Shown: positions 25,257 to 34,850, counted from the first letter of the stretch. The stretch: 64,000 nucleotides of DNA from Paenibacillus ferrarius (GCF_002027705.1 NZ_MBTG01000012.1:186001-250000), one strand, 5' to 3'. Numbers and translations are program-made. The notes: generated by a model not told the origin, from the sequence alone.

Positions 25257-26855
25257 TTATACGGGGTGAATGGTTGGCCAAGTTAATTCAATCCCATGGT
25301 TTACTAGATTTTGCTGGAATTTACGAAGCTCGGACTCGGTATTTCGAACATCACGGGGGATCAGCTTACGGTCCAAGCAGTAGCTAGCCAGGAAGCCTGC
25401 AGCTTCACCGATGTTCCACTCCACTGGGTGGAGCCGATAACAGCCGTTCGTGATATGGGTAACCCCTAAATTTTTGCATGCCGGCAACAAATTATTCATT
25501 CGGACTGGAATCAAGCTGCCTAGCGGAATCTGGAACGGCAGGGAAGAGATGTCGATATAATGCCGGTTGCCCGTACTGGGATGCAGATCAATGCGATAAC
25601 AGCCAATGCCAACGGAATCATCAAATTGCACGGCTCTTCCTTCAGGCCGGCATGCTGCGCTTACATGCTGTTCCAATACAGTGAATTCTGCTTTGATACG
25701 GCGCGATTCCCTTATGTAAGGATACATGGCTAAGCCATCGTCGGTACCAACGATATCTTTGCGAAGGCGCAGTCCCGGATAGCCATGGCCCCTGTCAGGT
25801 CGCGGAGCTTCTGTCTGAAGCCAGTAGAGCAGGGAAAGGCTGAGCTGCTTCGCATCCCAGAGATTCCGCTCTCTTTCTTGTTCGCTCACATCAATAACGG
25901 AGCCTAGCCAGTAATCATTTTGCGGCCAATTGACGAGTGTGATGCTTCCCGGGTAAAAGCCCTTCTCGAAATTCGTACTGTCGATAATGCGTCGATAGTA
26001 GAATAGGGAGTACCTTTCTGTGCCTTCGAAAAGTTCGTAATCAACAGCCTCAAGCGTGTGCGGTCTTACCCCTGTCCAACTTAGCAGTCGATCAGGCCAG
26101 AAGTCAGCTTTGTACTGCCGCCAGAAATCGTAGCGCTCAGGACGCTCGATGGTGTGATCCTCGCCTTCGATGTAATCCATCGCGAAGCAGTAAGTAAAGC
26201 CTTGCATGTCCTGCGGAAGCGCCTCGCCTGCGACAGCATGGGGTTCACCGGTTTCGCTGAACGCTTCTGCACCTGTGACATATTCCGCGCCTGCAAGCGG
26301 AAGGACGTCGCCGCATTCTGTTGCATCAAGGAAGTAGGCAGCAGAAAGTTCAACAAGCTCACCCGTAATTAAATTCGTCATGATTACTTTGCGGATATTA
26401 TCGCCTTCCACTAAAGCTGATTTAATGCGATGGCGGTAAAGGATTTGCAAGCGTCCGCTATGAATATACGGTGCGAGCATGTCTTGCAGAACCGCTACAG
26501 CGGCGCGAGGCTCATGGCATAAACGCGAGACGCCGCCATTTCCGGGATTCAGGTAGATTTGCGAGCGAGCCTCCGCTGTTAGCGGGAAATGCCGCCGATA
26601 GTAGTCGCGAACCCCATTTCGAAACTGCCGATAGGCGCGCGTGCATCCGAACTTCTCAATCCAAGGATGTTCATCCGGCGGGACAGCTTGGCTTGTCAGC
26701 TGCCCCCCAATCCAATCGGTTTCCTCTGTCAGAATAACCGTCTTGCCTGATTTGGCTGCCGCGAGCGCAGCGGCGCTGCCGCCGGTACCTCCGCCAATAA
26801 TGATGATATCAGCGCTATGTTTGTGCATGTTGCGTTGGTTATCCCAGTCCGTCAA
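25257..26855 (-). CDS. FAD-dependent oxidoreductase (FAD_oxidored family)
   Basis: A 532-residue flavoprotein. The N-terminal dinucleotide motif GGGTGG (21-26) is followed by TEETDWIGGQLTSQAVPPDEH, the typical start of FAD-dependent enzymes found in Bacteroidetes and Paenibacillus sugar loci, and YFLDATECGDVLPLAG. TTG at 26855 is preferred since AAAGGAGGG precedes it by about eight bases; ATG at 26879 is the alternative. No signal peptide. The substrate is probably a carbohydrate, inferred from context. Confidence 0.8.
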   Translation of the reverse strand: MTDWDNQRNMHKHSADIIIIGGGTGGSAAALAAAKSGKTVILTEETDWIGGQLTSQAVPPDEHPWIEKFGCTRAYRQFRNGVRDYYRRHFPLTAEARSQIYLNPGNGGVSRLCHEPRAAVAVLQDMLAPYIHSGRLQILYRHRIKSALVEGDNIRKVIMTNLITGELVELSAAYFLDATECGDVLPLAGAEYVTGAEAFSETGEPHAVAGEALPQDMQGFTYCFAMDYIEGEDHTIERPERYDFWRQYKADFWPDRLLSWTGVRPHTLEAVDYELFEGTERYSLFYYRRIIDSTNFEKGFYPGSITLVNWPQNDYWLGSVIDVSEQERERNLWDAKQLSLSLLYWLQTEAPRPDRGHGYPGLRLRKDIVGTDDGLAMYPYIRESRRIKAEFTVLEQHVSAACRPEGRAVQFDDSVGIGCYRIDLHPSTGNRHYIDISSLPFQIPLGSLIPVRMNNLLPACKNLGVTHITNGCYRLHPVEWNIGEAAGFLASYCLDRKLIPRDVRNTESELRKFQQNLVNHGIELTWPTIHPV

Positions 26856-27063
26856 CGATGATTCCCTCCTTTTTTCCATCTCACCTACAAGTATCCACCA
26901 ACAGGCTAACCTTATTGTATTACAGCGGTAACGGCGCTACAGCGGAGGACCATGACTTCTTTTGGTACTTTAATAACCATTGATCTTCTAGAAAAAGGGT
27001 TTGAAGCTATAATGACGAAAAGGATTAACAGAATATAGGAGAATCAAGTAGGAGGTTCAAATT

Positions 27064-28167
27064 ATGAGTCACCGCAAAAAATCGATTGATGCTGTGCAGT
27101 TGGATACAAATATGAACATACGGCCATCCGGCGATCAGGACGTCATGTGGTATTCACCACTTGAGGCGCCGTTCCACATTGCCGGTTTTGGTTGGCTTCA
27201 AGAGGAAGGGCGTTATCGGCGTCTGCCAGCGCATCCTTCTCATCACATACCTGATGCTGTGGATCAATTAGCGAATTGCACTTCGGGCGGACAGATTCGG
27301 TTCACGGCGGATGCCACGTCACTGCTTGTGAAAGTGAAATTAACGGGACCTGCGAATATGTATCATATGACGGCAACAGGTCAATGCGGGTTTGATTGCT
27401 ACTTGGGGGTACCGGGGGAACAAGTCTATTACGGAACAACGACTTACGATCATCGGTTAATGGCGTATGAAAGCAGCCTTTTCACGAATAAGGTGAGAGA
27501 AAACCGCCTATTTACTTTGAATTTCCCGCTTTATCAAGGCGTAGAGGAAATATGGATTGGCTTGGATCGAGAGGCCCGCATCTCGCCGCCGCCTAGCTAC
27601 GACAGCAATCAGAAGATTGTTGTTTATGGGACTTCGATTACACAAGGAGGCTGCGCATCCCGCCCAGGCATGTCTTATACGAACATTTTGTCGCGCCGCA
27701 TGAATCTGGAATTTCTGAACTTGGGTTTTTCCGGTAATGGCAAAGGAGAACCAGAGCTAGCGCATATACTGGCGGATATTCCAAATCCCGCCTGCTTGAT
27801 TCTTGATTATGAGGCGAACTGCGTTTCGACGGAATTATTGGCGAAGACCTTGCTCGAATTTATTGCAATCTATAGAGAAAAACATCCCTTGACGCCTATT
27901 CTCGTTATTTCTAGAATCACGCATGCCAAAGAACAATTTCATGCTGACATGGCCCAAGAGCGTTCAGATCGCAAGCAGATTCAGCAACGAGTTGTTGAGC
28001 AGCGACGCGAGATGCAGGATGACAACATTTATTTCTGTGATGGGTCCACGCTGCTTGGTGCAGATGCTCATGAATGCACGGTGGATGGGTCCCATCCGAC
28101 GGATCTTGGTTTCCTGCGGATGGCGGATGGCTTAACGCCGATACTTCAGCAGATTGTGGGCGGATGA
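27064..28167 (+). CDS. SGNH/GDSL-type hydrolase (probable carbohydrate esterase)
   Basis: A 367-residue cytoplasmic hydrolase with an N-terminal beta-rich SGNH_hydro_N-like domain and a C-terminal SGNH fold. Block I is VVYGTSITQGG with the catalytic Ser near 190, block III is NLGFSGNGKGEPELA, and block V is DGSHPTDLG near 341 with the Asp/His pair. It probably deacylates imported oligosaccharides. AGGAGG precedes the ATG. It opens the plus-strand group that also encodes a binding protein and the sensor kinase. Confidence 0.85.
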   Translation: MSHRKKSIDAVQLDTNMNIRPSGDQDVMWYSPLEAPFHIAGFGWLQEEGRYRRLPAHPSHHIPDAVDQLANCTSGGQIRFTADATSLLVKVKLTGPANMYHMTATGQCGFDCYLGVPGEQVYYGTTTYDHRLMAYESSLFTNKVRENRLFTLNFPLYQGVEEIWIGLDREARISPPPSYDSNQKIVVYGTSITQGGCASRPGMSYTNILSRRMNLEFLNLGFSGNGKGEPELAHILADIPNPACLILDYEANCVSTELLAKTLLEFIAIYREKHPLTPILVISRITHAKEQFHADMAQERSDRKQIQQRVVEQRREMQDDNIYFCDGSTLLGADAHECTVDGSHPTDLGFLRMADGLTPILQQIVGG

Positions 28168-28199
28168 CAGAGGCAAGACAGGCCTGAAGGGGTGGTCCG

Positions 28200-29708
28200 A
28201 TGAAAATAACGAAGCCATTATCCGCGTGCTTCGTTCTGACGATGTTATGTTCAAGCGCAGGATGCAGCTATCCTTCCAAGGACAAAAATGAAGATGAAAC
28301 CAGCCCTGCGAAAGTTCCTCTCATCCGAATTGTGGCGAACAGTCTAGGTATGAATTTCCCAGCGGGAATGGATGCCAATCACAATCCGTATCTTGCCTAC
28401 ATCGAAAAAAATACAGGCATGGAGGTCAATGTAACCCTCCCGCCGCTTAATGGCTATGATGATAAATTGAACGTAATTATGACCTCGGGGGAGCCGCCGG
28501 ATCTGCTGAATACGGCCAATCCTTCGTGGTTCATTAACTTTGTAAATCAAAAGGCATTAACGCCTTTAAATGACTATATTGACAAATACGGCGCAAATCT
28601 GAAAGCCAAAATTCCTAAAGAAGCATGGGACAATGTCACGGTAAATGGTCAAATCTATGCCATTCCCAGCGTCAATGAGGTCAAAGGAACAGAGATTATT
28701 TATGCTCGGAAGGATTGGTTGGATAAACTTGGTTTGCAGCCTCCTCACAGTATCGAGGAATTTACGGCTGTGATGAAAGCTTTCGCTGAGAGGGATCCGG
28801 ATGGAAACGGGATACAAGACACCTACGGCCTCTCCATCTTGGAGCGCCTGGGTAGAACCTCATCTTTTCTTGGCGCTTTCGGAGCCCAAATGAATGCTTG
28901 GTACGAACGAGATGGGAAGCTGGTATACTCCGGAATTCTCCCTGAGATGAAACAAGCGCTGACTTATTTGCATAGTCTCTATGAGCAAAATATATTGGAC
29001 CCCGAATTCCCGCTGAATAAAATTGATATTCTTGGCGATAAGATAGCACGAGGGAAGATCGGCTTGTATTCTGCCGCTTGGTCGGATACACGTACACACA
29101 TAGAACAAAGTCGTAAGAATGATCCTACAGCGGTATGGATTCCACTTGATTATCCAACTGGCCCTGATGGGAAGCATGGCGTTTACAGCACATCCATCGT
29201 TCGTTCCTACAATGTCGTGCCGCTCAAAAGCCAGAACGCAGCGGCCGTGGTCAAATTTCTTGACTTTATAGCAGGGCCTGCTCAAAATACGCTAAAGCTT
29301 GGCTTTGAGAAAGAAGTATGGACCCAAGTAAACGGAAAGCTGTCTATTCGGTTGGATGAACATATCAAACAAGCTTATCGGGGCATTTATGGGGCCTTGG
29401 TGGATACCATTGACCGGGACTTGACGAGAAAACGTTTAGACGGATTAGGTGAACAGTTCAGACTTTATGAAAACTTGCAGCGGATTGATAACAATCTAAT
29501 GCAAAATCGGTTTAATGGGCCTCCAACTCCAGCCATGGGCAAGCATCAGGTCAAACTGTCCAAGCTCCAGGAAGAAACCTTTACTCGGATTATTGCGGGA
29601 ATGAGTCCAATCGAGGAATTTGATGCTTTTGTGAAAAATTGGAAGGATGCCGGAGGGGATGAAATTACCGGAGAAGTGAACGAATGGTGGCGGCAACCCG
29701 GTAAGTAA
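28200..29708 (+). CDS. Extracellular solute-binding lipoprotein next to the YesM kinase
   Basis: A 502-residue lipoprotein. The lipobox SSAGC lies at about residue 22, followed by a charged linker. The mature part is related to the 18123 protein in layout: Asp/Gly-rich DPDGNGIQDTYGLS segment and PIEEFDAFVKNWKDAGGDEI near the C-terminus. No permease genes adjoin it. It may share the LplB/YtcP permeases 10 kb upstream, or present ligand to the kinase encoded immediately downstream. Confidence 0.85.
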   Translation: MKITKPLSACFVLTMLCSSAGCSYPSKDKNEDETSPAKVPLIRIVANSLGMNFPAGMDANHNPYLAYIEKNTGMEVNVTLPPLNGYDDKLNVIMTSGEPPDLLNTANPSWFINFVNQKALTPLNDYIDKYGANLKAKIPKEAWDNVTVNGQIYAIPSVNEVKGTEIIYARKDWLDKLGLQPPHSIEEFTAVMKAFAERDPDGNGIQDTYGLSILERLGRTSSFLGAFGAQMNAWYERDGKLVYSGILPEMKQALTYLHSLYEQNILDPEFPLNKIDILGDKIARGKIGLYSAAWSDTRTHIEQSRKNDPTAVWIPLDYPTGPDGKHGVYSTSIVRSYNVVPLKSQNAAAVVKFLDFIAGPAQNTLKLGFEKEVWTQVNGKLSIRLDEHIKQAYRGIYGALVDTIDRDLTRKRLDGLGEQFRLYENLQRIDNNLMQNRFNGPPTPAMGKHQVKLSKLQEETFTRIIAGMSPIEEFDAFVKNWKDAGGDEITGEVNEWWRQPGK

Positions 29709-29745
29709 TGGGTAGTGAACCCGGTATAAATGGAGGGACCACCAC

Positions 29746-31575
29746 ATGGTAAGAGAGATCCTGCCCAAAGTACGGAAATTACTGACTGGCTTTATTCAAG
29801 TAAGGCTGACATGGTATTTTATGCTCATTTTATTGCCGATCTCAGGCTTCAGTCTTTTTGCCATTGCGAAATCGCAAACGATTTTGGAAATACAAACAGG
29901 GGAAAGAACCCAAGGTGCCCTGCATACGATGGCTGATTATGTGGATCTGACGCTGCAGAATATCGAACAGCTTTCCTCGTTAATCGCCTTTGATATGAAT
30001 ATGAATAAAACTTTGCAATCCGTAGGACAAGAGCCGCGCAAACAGTCTTATGTGCAGCTCGCGCAAGTGATGGATCAAATAACGAATATGACAACCGTTA
30101 ATTTGATGGTGGACCAAATCACGATCATCCATATGCCTTCTCGCACCGTTATCTCTACGAAGCTTGGCGGTAGCAAGCTGCCTGAGGGGGCAGAGAAGCA
30201 AGAGTGGTATATGCGCTTAATGGAGGCTAACGGAGGGACCGTTTTCTATACGCCACAAGCAGGTGAATCGTATTTTGACACAGATAGTGTGCATTTGATC
30301 CGAACGATGGACCCTTATAATCGGACCCTGATGAATCCTAATTTGCTCGTTATTTCCATTAAAAAAAGCGCCTTAATCGAGCTGGCAAAGCCACTGCTTC
30401 CTACTGCCAACGCGAATATCTATCTGTATGAAAGCAATGGCTCGTTGATCACAGGAACTGGAAAGTCCATGAACCCGCAGGCTTGGAATAAAGAAAATAA
30501 AGCTAGATTTATTCGTAAATCGCCGCAAACCGGAACTGAAATGGTGACCATTAGCGTAAAGTCCAAATTATCCGGGTGGTCGCTCATGATGGAACAGCCG
30601 CTATGGGAAATTCGCAGCCATACGGATTCGTTGAAAGTATTTACCTATGGCATTGTAGTCGTAAGTTTAGTGCTCGCGATTTGGATTTCCTGGATCGTCT
30701 ACAGGGGAATTTCCTCACCTCTGCGCAAGCTCGCGTATGGGATGAAACAGCTGCGAACTGGCAATTTCACCATTCAGCTGGAGGATACGCGCGTGGACGA
30801 GCTTGGGTATGTCATAGAATCCTTCAATCGCATGGCTGAAAATCAAAAAACGCTCATTCGTGACCATTATGAAAAGCAGCTTTTACTTTCCAAAATGGAG
30901 CTCAAATTCCTGCAATCGCAGATTAATCCGCATTTCCTCTATAACACTCTGGATTCGATCTACTGGACAGCTAAGAATTACGAGGCAGATGAAATCAGTG
31001 AAATGGTGCTCAATTTGTCCAAATTTTTCAGGCTGAGCTTAAACAAGGGAAATGAAACATTTCCGGTGGGCGAAACCGTCATGCATCTCACGTATTATAT
31101 TAAAGTGCAGCAGCTGCGGTTTTTGGATCATTTTACTGTCCGCTACGATATCGCCAAGGAGAGTGAGCCTTATCATGTGTTAAAGCTGCTCTTGCAGCCA
31201 CTTGTCGAAAATGCTGTTCTGCATGGTCTTGAGAAACAAAGCAGGGGCGGGGAGCTTGTCATTTCCTCCTACTTGGATAACAGCTTGCTGGTGCTAGAAG
31301 TGAGCGACAACGGCATCGGCGTGGAACCTGACAAGTTGAAAGAGATTCGAGCCAAGCTAGAACAATCTTACAGGCTTGCGGCTGAAGGCATCTCGACAGA
31401 TGGCCGGAGGGAAAAGGACTTGTTTGGCCTGCGTAATGTTGTTACGCGGATGAGGATGTATTACGGGGAAGGCTCCGAATTTCATTTCGATAGCGATGTT
31501 CGCAGCGGAACCCGGATTACGATCCGACTTCCGCTTGAGAAGTGCCTCTCCGCTTTAGAAGAACAGGCAAGTTAA
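29746..31575 (+). CDS. YesM-type sensor histidine kinase
   Basis: A 609-residue membrane kinase. The first membrane segment lies near 22-42, then an extracellular Cache-like sensor of about 240 residues, a second membrane segment near 295-315 and a HAMP linker (RGISSPLRKLAYGMKQLRTG). The His_kinase domain has SQINPHFLYNTLDSIYW (His near 395), followed by the ATPase (LLLQPLVENAVLHGL, VSDNGIGV). Its usual partner is a YesN-type AraC regulator encoded next door; here the only candidate in the window is at 14287, about 14 kb away. Confidence 0.9.
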   Translation: MVREILPKVRKLLTGFIQVRLTWYFMLILLPISGFSLFAIAKSQTILEIQTGERTQGALHTMADYVDLTLQNIEQLSSLIAFDMNMNKTLQSVGQEPRKQSYVQLAQVMDQITNMTTVNLMVDQITIIHMPSRTVISTKLGGSKLPEGAEKQEWYMRLMEANGGTVFYTPQAGESYFDTDSVHLIRTMDPYNRTLMNPNLLVISIKKSALIELAKPLLPTANANIYLYESNGSLITGTGKSMNPQAWNKENKARFIRKSPQTGTEMVTISVKSKLSGWSLMMEQPLWEIRSHTDSLKVFTYGIVVVSLVLAIWISWIVYRGISSPLRKLAYGMKQLRTGNFTIQLEDTRVDELGYVIESFNRMAENQKTLIRDHYEKQLLLSKMELKFLQSQINPHFLYNTLDSIYWTAKNYEADEISEMVLNLSKFFRLSLNKGNETFPVGETVMHLTYYIKVQQLRFLDHFTVRYDIAKESEPYHVLKLLLQPLVENAVLHGLEKQSRGGELVISSYLDNSLLVLEVSDNGIGVEPDKLKEIRAKLEQSYRLAAEGISTDGRREKDLFGLRNVVTRMRMYYGEGSEFHFDSDVRSGTRITIRLPLEKCLSALEEQAS

Positions 31576-31718
31576 GGCAGCAGCGGTTGTCTCAAAGCAA
31601 TGTGCAGCATCGAGCTCCGCCGTGCGGATGCGCTATAATGCGCACCAAGGCTCGCTCGCGTGGGGACAGCGAATGCGGGCGACCATATTTGGCGAGGTTC
31701 ATGGCCTAATCGGAAATT

Positions 31719-31897
31719 CCTGCGTAAATGCAGGCTTTTTCGATCAAATCGCATGAAAACTTCAGAAAGCCTGCGATTATGCAGGCTTTCTGGGCTTTTG
31801 CATCCTGGAATCGAAAAAAGGTCGTTAAAGGATGCATAATCGCAGGCTTTTCACGTTTTTGCTGGTTCCTAAGACGAAAAGGATGCATAATCGCAGG
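31719..31897 (+). repeat. Phased palindrome element, copy C
   Basis: Four units lie at 31719-31734, 31770-31785, 31831-31846 and 31882-31897, with spacings of 51, 61 and 51 bp. Units are CCTGCG-TAAA-TGCAGG, CCTGCG-ATTA-TGCAGG and two copies of GATGCA-TAAT-CGCAGG. It lies between convergent genes. The stretch 31576-31718 before it holds no recognisable gene. Confidence 0.85.
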
Positions 31898-31930
31898 AAT
31901 TATGTGAAATATTTGTGTCTGCGAAAACAG

Positions 31931-31976
31931 AGAGGGCTGATCTATAAGATCATTAGATCTTATAAATCAGCCCTCT
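31931..31976. terminator. Long bidirectional hairpin after element copy C
   Basis: AGAGGGCTGAT-C-TATAAGATC pairs with GATCTTATA-A-ATCAGCCCTCT, with one unpaired base in each arm. No long T run follows, but it lies just past the stop of the convergent CBS-domain gene. Confidence 0.6.
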
Positions 31977-32001
31977 TCCTAATGTGTTGTAGATAGATGA
32001 A

Positions 32002-32406
32002 TCAATCTGTAATATTGCGCATGTAGTACTCGATGATATCTTTGCGGCGAATAATGCCAACGAAGAGATGGTCATCATCAACGACCGGAACAAAATTCTG
32101 ATCGGCGGCAAGCGCCAGCATATCTTCCATGTGAGCATGCAAGGAAACAGATTCATTGCGAATATGCTTTTCAATATTGCTAACCTGAATGTGATCCATG
32201 TTATCGAAAGTGAGGCCTGGCGTGTTTTTCATTGTCCACAGCAGATCGCCTTCCGAAAGTGTGCCGACGTATTTCCCATTCTCATCAACAATGGGAAGAG
32301 CTGTGTAATAATGCTGTTCTAACTGTTCTAATGCTTCCTTCATGGAAGATGTCGAAGTGATAAAGGAAACTTTATCTTTGGGTAATAGAAAAGAGGCAGT
32401 TTTCAT
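32002..32406 (-). CDS. CBS-domain protein
   Basis: A 134-residue protein made of two CBS motifs: VSFITSTSSMKEALEQLEQHYYTALPIVDENGKYVGTLSEGDLLW and a second ending FVPVVDDDHLFVGIIRRKDIIEYY. Such stand-alone pairs bind adenosine nucleotides and regulate partner proteins. It resembles the small YkuL-type proteins. It is transcribed alone, with a terminator-like hairpin downstream. Confidence 0.85.
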   Translation of the reverse strand: MKTASFLLPKDKVSFITSTSSMKEALEQLEQHYYTALPIVDENGKYVGTLSEGDLLWTMKNTPGLTFDNMDHIQVSNIEKHIRNESVSLHAHMEDMLALAADQNFVPVVDDDHLFVGIIRRKDIIEYYMRNITD

Positions 32407-32635
32407 AGTTTTTGATTACCTTTCCCTGAATTTTCAATTCCCTATATGTATATTTAAACATACTTTGCCGTTAAAGGCATTGAAAAATCTTTCCATTACG
32501 TAATAAGACGCACGGAAATGTTATTTTGTTCAGTATCTTTTACCCCGTTCATCAGATTTGAAACAAGGGGCTTATTCACTCCATTTTCATATGGATTACG
32601 AATAGGTCTTGTTGTCTTGTCCCAAAGAATACAAG

Positions 32636-32686
32636 TTGACACTGCGAGATTACAAGTGTAATATGATGATGTATTACAAACGTAAT
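32636..32686 (+). promoter_or_regulatory. Promoter with two BlaI/MecI-type operators
   Basis: TTGACA (32636-32641), a 17-base spacer and TAATAT (32659-32664). The operator ATTACA-AG-TGTAAT (32649-32662) covers the spacer and -10, and ATTACA-AA-CGTAAT (32673-32686) covers the start region. Both match the TACA-N2-TGTA pattern known for BlaI/MecI. The rest of the gap from 32407 shows nothing recognisable. Confidence 0.8.
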
Positions 32687-32709
32687 CCAATTAGATAGGA
32701 GGTAAGCCT

Positions 32710-33084
32710 GTGACCCAAGTTCCCCAAATCTCCGATGCGGAGTGGGAAGTGATGAAAGTTTTATGGGCCAAATCGCCCTGCACCGCCAATGAAGTGATTG
32801 AAGTTCTAGAGACTCGTACGGAGTGGAAGCCCAAAACCGTGAGAACCCTTTTGAACCGATTAGCTCAAAAAGAAGCCATTTCTTATACCTTAGTTCACAA
32901 AGTGTATGCGTATTTCCCTCTCGTGTCGGCAGACGAATGTGTGAAGTCGGAAACCGATTCTTTCCTGAAACGAATATACGGCGGGGCATTTAAACCGCTG
33001 CTCGTTAACTTTTTGAAAGAAGAGAAGCTCACGCCGGAAGAAATCAAAGAATTGAAAAATATCCTTGATGACAAATCGAAATGA
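32710..33084 (+). CDS. BlaI/MecI-family repressor
   Basis: A 124-residue winged-helix repressor: ISDAEWEVMKVLWAKSPCTANEVIEVL, WKPKTVRTLLNRLAQKEAISY, and a C-terminal dimerisation part with LTPEEIKELKNILDDK. GTG at 32710 follows AGGAGGTAA. In this family the paired membrane protease leads to repressor cleavage on an envelope signal. The operator pair in its own promoter implies autorepression. No beta-lactamase gene is linked, so the regulon here is unknown. Confidence 0.9.
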   Translation: MTQVPQISDAEWEVMKVLWAKSPCTANEVIEVLETRTEWKPKTVRTLLNRLAQKEAISYTLVHKVYAYFPLVSADECVKSETDSFLKRIYGGAFKPLLVNFLKEEKLTPEEIKELKNILDDKSK

Positions 33085-33153
33085 TCCCCTAAAGATCAGC
33101 ATGCAATTCTGCCGCAACCTCTTGGGGACAAAGTTGGAAAGGGAGAATCACCT

Positions 33154-34596
33154 GTGAATCAACTGCTTGAACAATTTATTCCATTGTTTCATTGGGTATG
33201 GTCTGTCTCGGCGATGGCAAGTGTCTTGGTTGTATTCATCATCGTGATGCAGAAAGTGCTTAAAGCTCATTTGAAGCCCAGATGGCATTACATATTGTGG
33301 CTGCTGGTCATTCTGCGACTAATTATGCCTTGGAGCCCAGAAAGCAAATTAAGCATTTATAATTGGGTCGGTACACCGGAAGTCGTCCAATCTGTTGTTC
33401 ACTTCGATCAAGCTGAACCGGCTTTAAGGACGGATGAACATGAATCACCGGGCGCGAAGACACAAATCTTGTATCGCATTTTACTGGCAGCTTGGCTGCT
33501 TGGCGTAGTTTTATTAGGGACTTATACTTTGAGCATTAACTTGAAGTTTGCCCGGAAATTAAAGCAAGAAACGGAAGCTATTACGGATGAAAGAATAAGA
33601 CAGCTATTCAGGCAATGTAAAAAACGGATGGGAATCCAAGGCCACATTGCCTTGGTTGCTTCTGATGAGTTAGCATCTCCATCGTTGTTTGGATTTATGA
33701 AACCTCAATTAATTATGCCGACGGTTCTGTTGCAGAATTTGAATGACGAGCAATTGCAGCACGTCTTCCTTCACGAGCTTGCCCACAGCAAGCGCAAAGA
33801 TATTTGGGTGAATGGGTTCATGCATGCGCTGCTCATCATTCATTGGTTTAATCCCATTCTCTGGTACGCTTATCGTCGAATGCGCGAAGATCAGGAAATT
33901 GCGAGTGATGCGCTTGCGTTAAGCTGCCTTGCTCCTGACAAAAGCCAAGCTTATGGCTATACGCTTATTACATTGCTGGAAAGTATTGCGAAACGCAATC
34001 AAGTGTTTGGAAATGTCAATCTGACTGGAAATAAAGCTCAATTACAAAGGAGAATTCTGATGATTAAACAGTTTAAGCTTCATTCCTATCGCTGGTCGTT
34101 TCTTGGATTGGCAACCATGATTTTCATTAGCGGCTGCACATTAACGAAACCTGACGCGAGTCAAAGCGCCAAACATTCCATGAGTGCAACAGCCACTGAT
34201 AAACCTCAGCAAACAATTTCTCCAGATACAAGCCTGAAGCCAAATGATGAGAAAACGGCCACCTCAGATACGGAAATATCGTTATCGGCTCCAACACCAA
34301 CGCCAAGCCTATCTCCATCCGCGGCATCAAATGATAAGCCAAGTCCTGTTGCTGCCCAAGAGGAGCTGCCGACAGTATCTGCTCGTGTACCACAGCCTGT
34401 TCCTGTTGCCGAGCAAAAAGGCGTGCGATCCGATACAGGTGTCAGACCGACAGCTGCTCCACAACCGAAAGCCAGCACGAGGGAAGAATCGCCTAGAGCT
34501 GTTCCTTCGACAGAGCCCCAGCAAGCTGTCACACCCGAAACCGCAAGACCGGCTCCGGTACGTGAACCACAACCCGTTGAACAGCCGCGGAACTAA
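33154..34596 (+). CDS. BlaR1/MecR1-like M56 membrane metalloprotease without penicillin-binding sensor
   Basis: A 480-residue membrane protein. Membrane segments lie near 15-35, 45-62, 108-128 and about 310-328. The zinc-protease motif HELAHSKRKD (about 207-216) and the downstream EDQEIASDALAL segment match BlaR1/MecR1. After the last membrane segment, where BlaR1 carries a penicillin-binding domain, only about 150 residues of Pro/Ser/Thr/Ala-rich low-complexity sequence follow. Signal detection must therefore work differently, perhaps as a cell-wall-probing tail. It forms an operon with the repressor gene. Confidence 0.85.
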   Translation: MNQLLEQFIPLFHWVWSVSAMASVLVVFIIVMQKVLKAHLKPRWHYILWLLVILRLIMPWSPESKLSIYNWVGTPEVVQSVVHFDQAEPALRTDEHESPGAKTQILYRILLAAWLLGVVLLGTYTLSINLKFARKLKQETEAITDERIRQLFRQCKKRMGIQGHIALVASDELASPSLFGFMKPQLIMPTVLLQNLNDEQLQHVFLHELAHSKRKDIWVNGFMHALLIIHWFNPILWYAYRRMREDQEIASDALALSCLAPDKSQAYGYTLITLLESIAKRNQVFGNVNLTGNKAQLQRRILMIKQFKLHSYRWSFLGLATMIFISGCTLTKPDASQSAKHSMSATATDKPQQTISPDTSLKPNDEKTATSDTEISLSAPTPTPSLSPSAASNDKPSPVAAQEELPTVSARVPQPVPVAEQKGVRSDTGVRPTAAPQPKASTREESPRAVPSTEPQQAVTPETARPAPVREPQPVEQPRN

Positions 34597-34611
34597 GCGC
34601 AATTCACTTAT

Positions 34612-34653
34612 AAAAAAGCTGATTCTATCCTTTGCGATGGAATCAGCTTTTTT
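34612..34653 (+). terminator. Intrinsic terminator of the BlaI/BlaR1-like operon
   Basis: AAAAAAGCTGATTC pairs with GAATCAGCTTTTTT around an imperfect loop; the T run follows directly. Confidence 0.85.
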
Positions 34654-34850
34654 AAAATCCACCGTCCAATTATTTTCCGGGCTGTACTACGGCGATGCCA
34701 ACGATGATTGAGTCGAAGGCGTAAGCCGTCTTTTTTTGCTCAGAATTTGCTCAGAGCGGTGTGCTATGGTTAATGAGCATGACAAAAAAATGCACAATGC
34801 GACAGAATCAGCAACTGGGCCTTGCGCGAAGGAAAGGATTGGGGATATCA

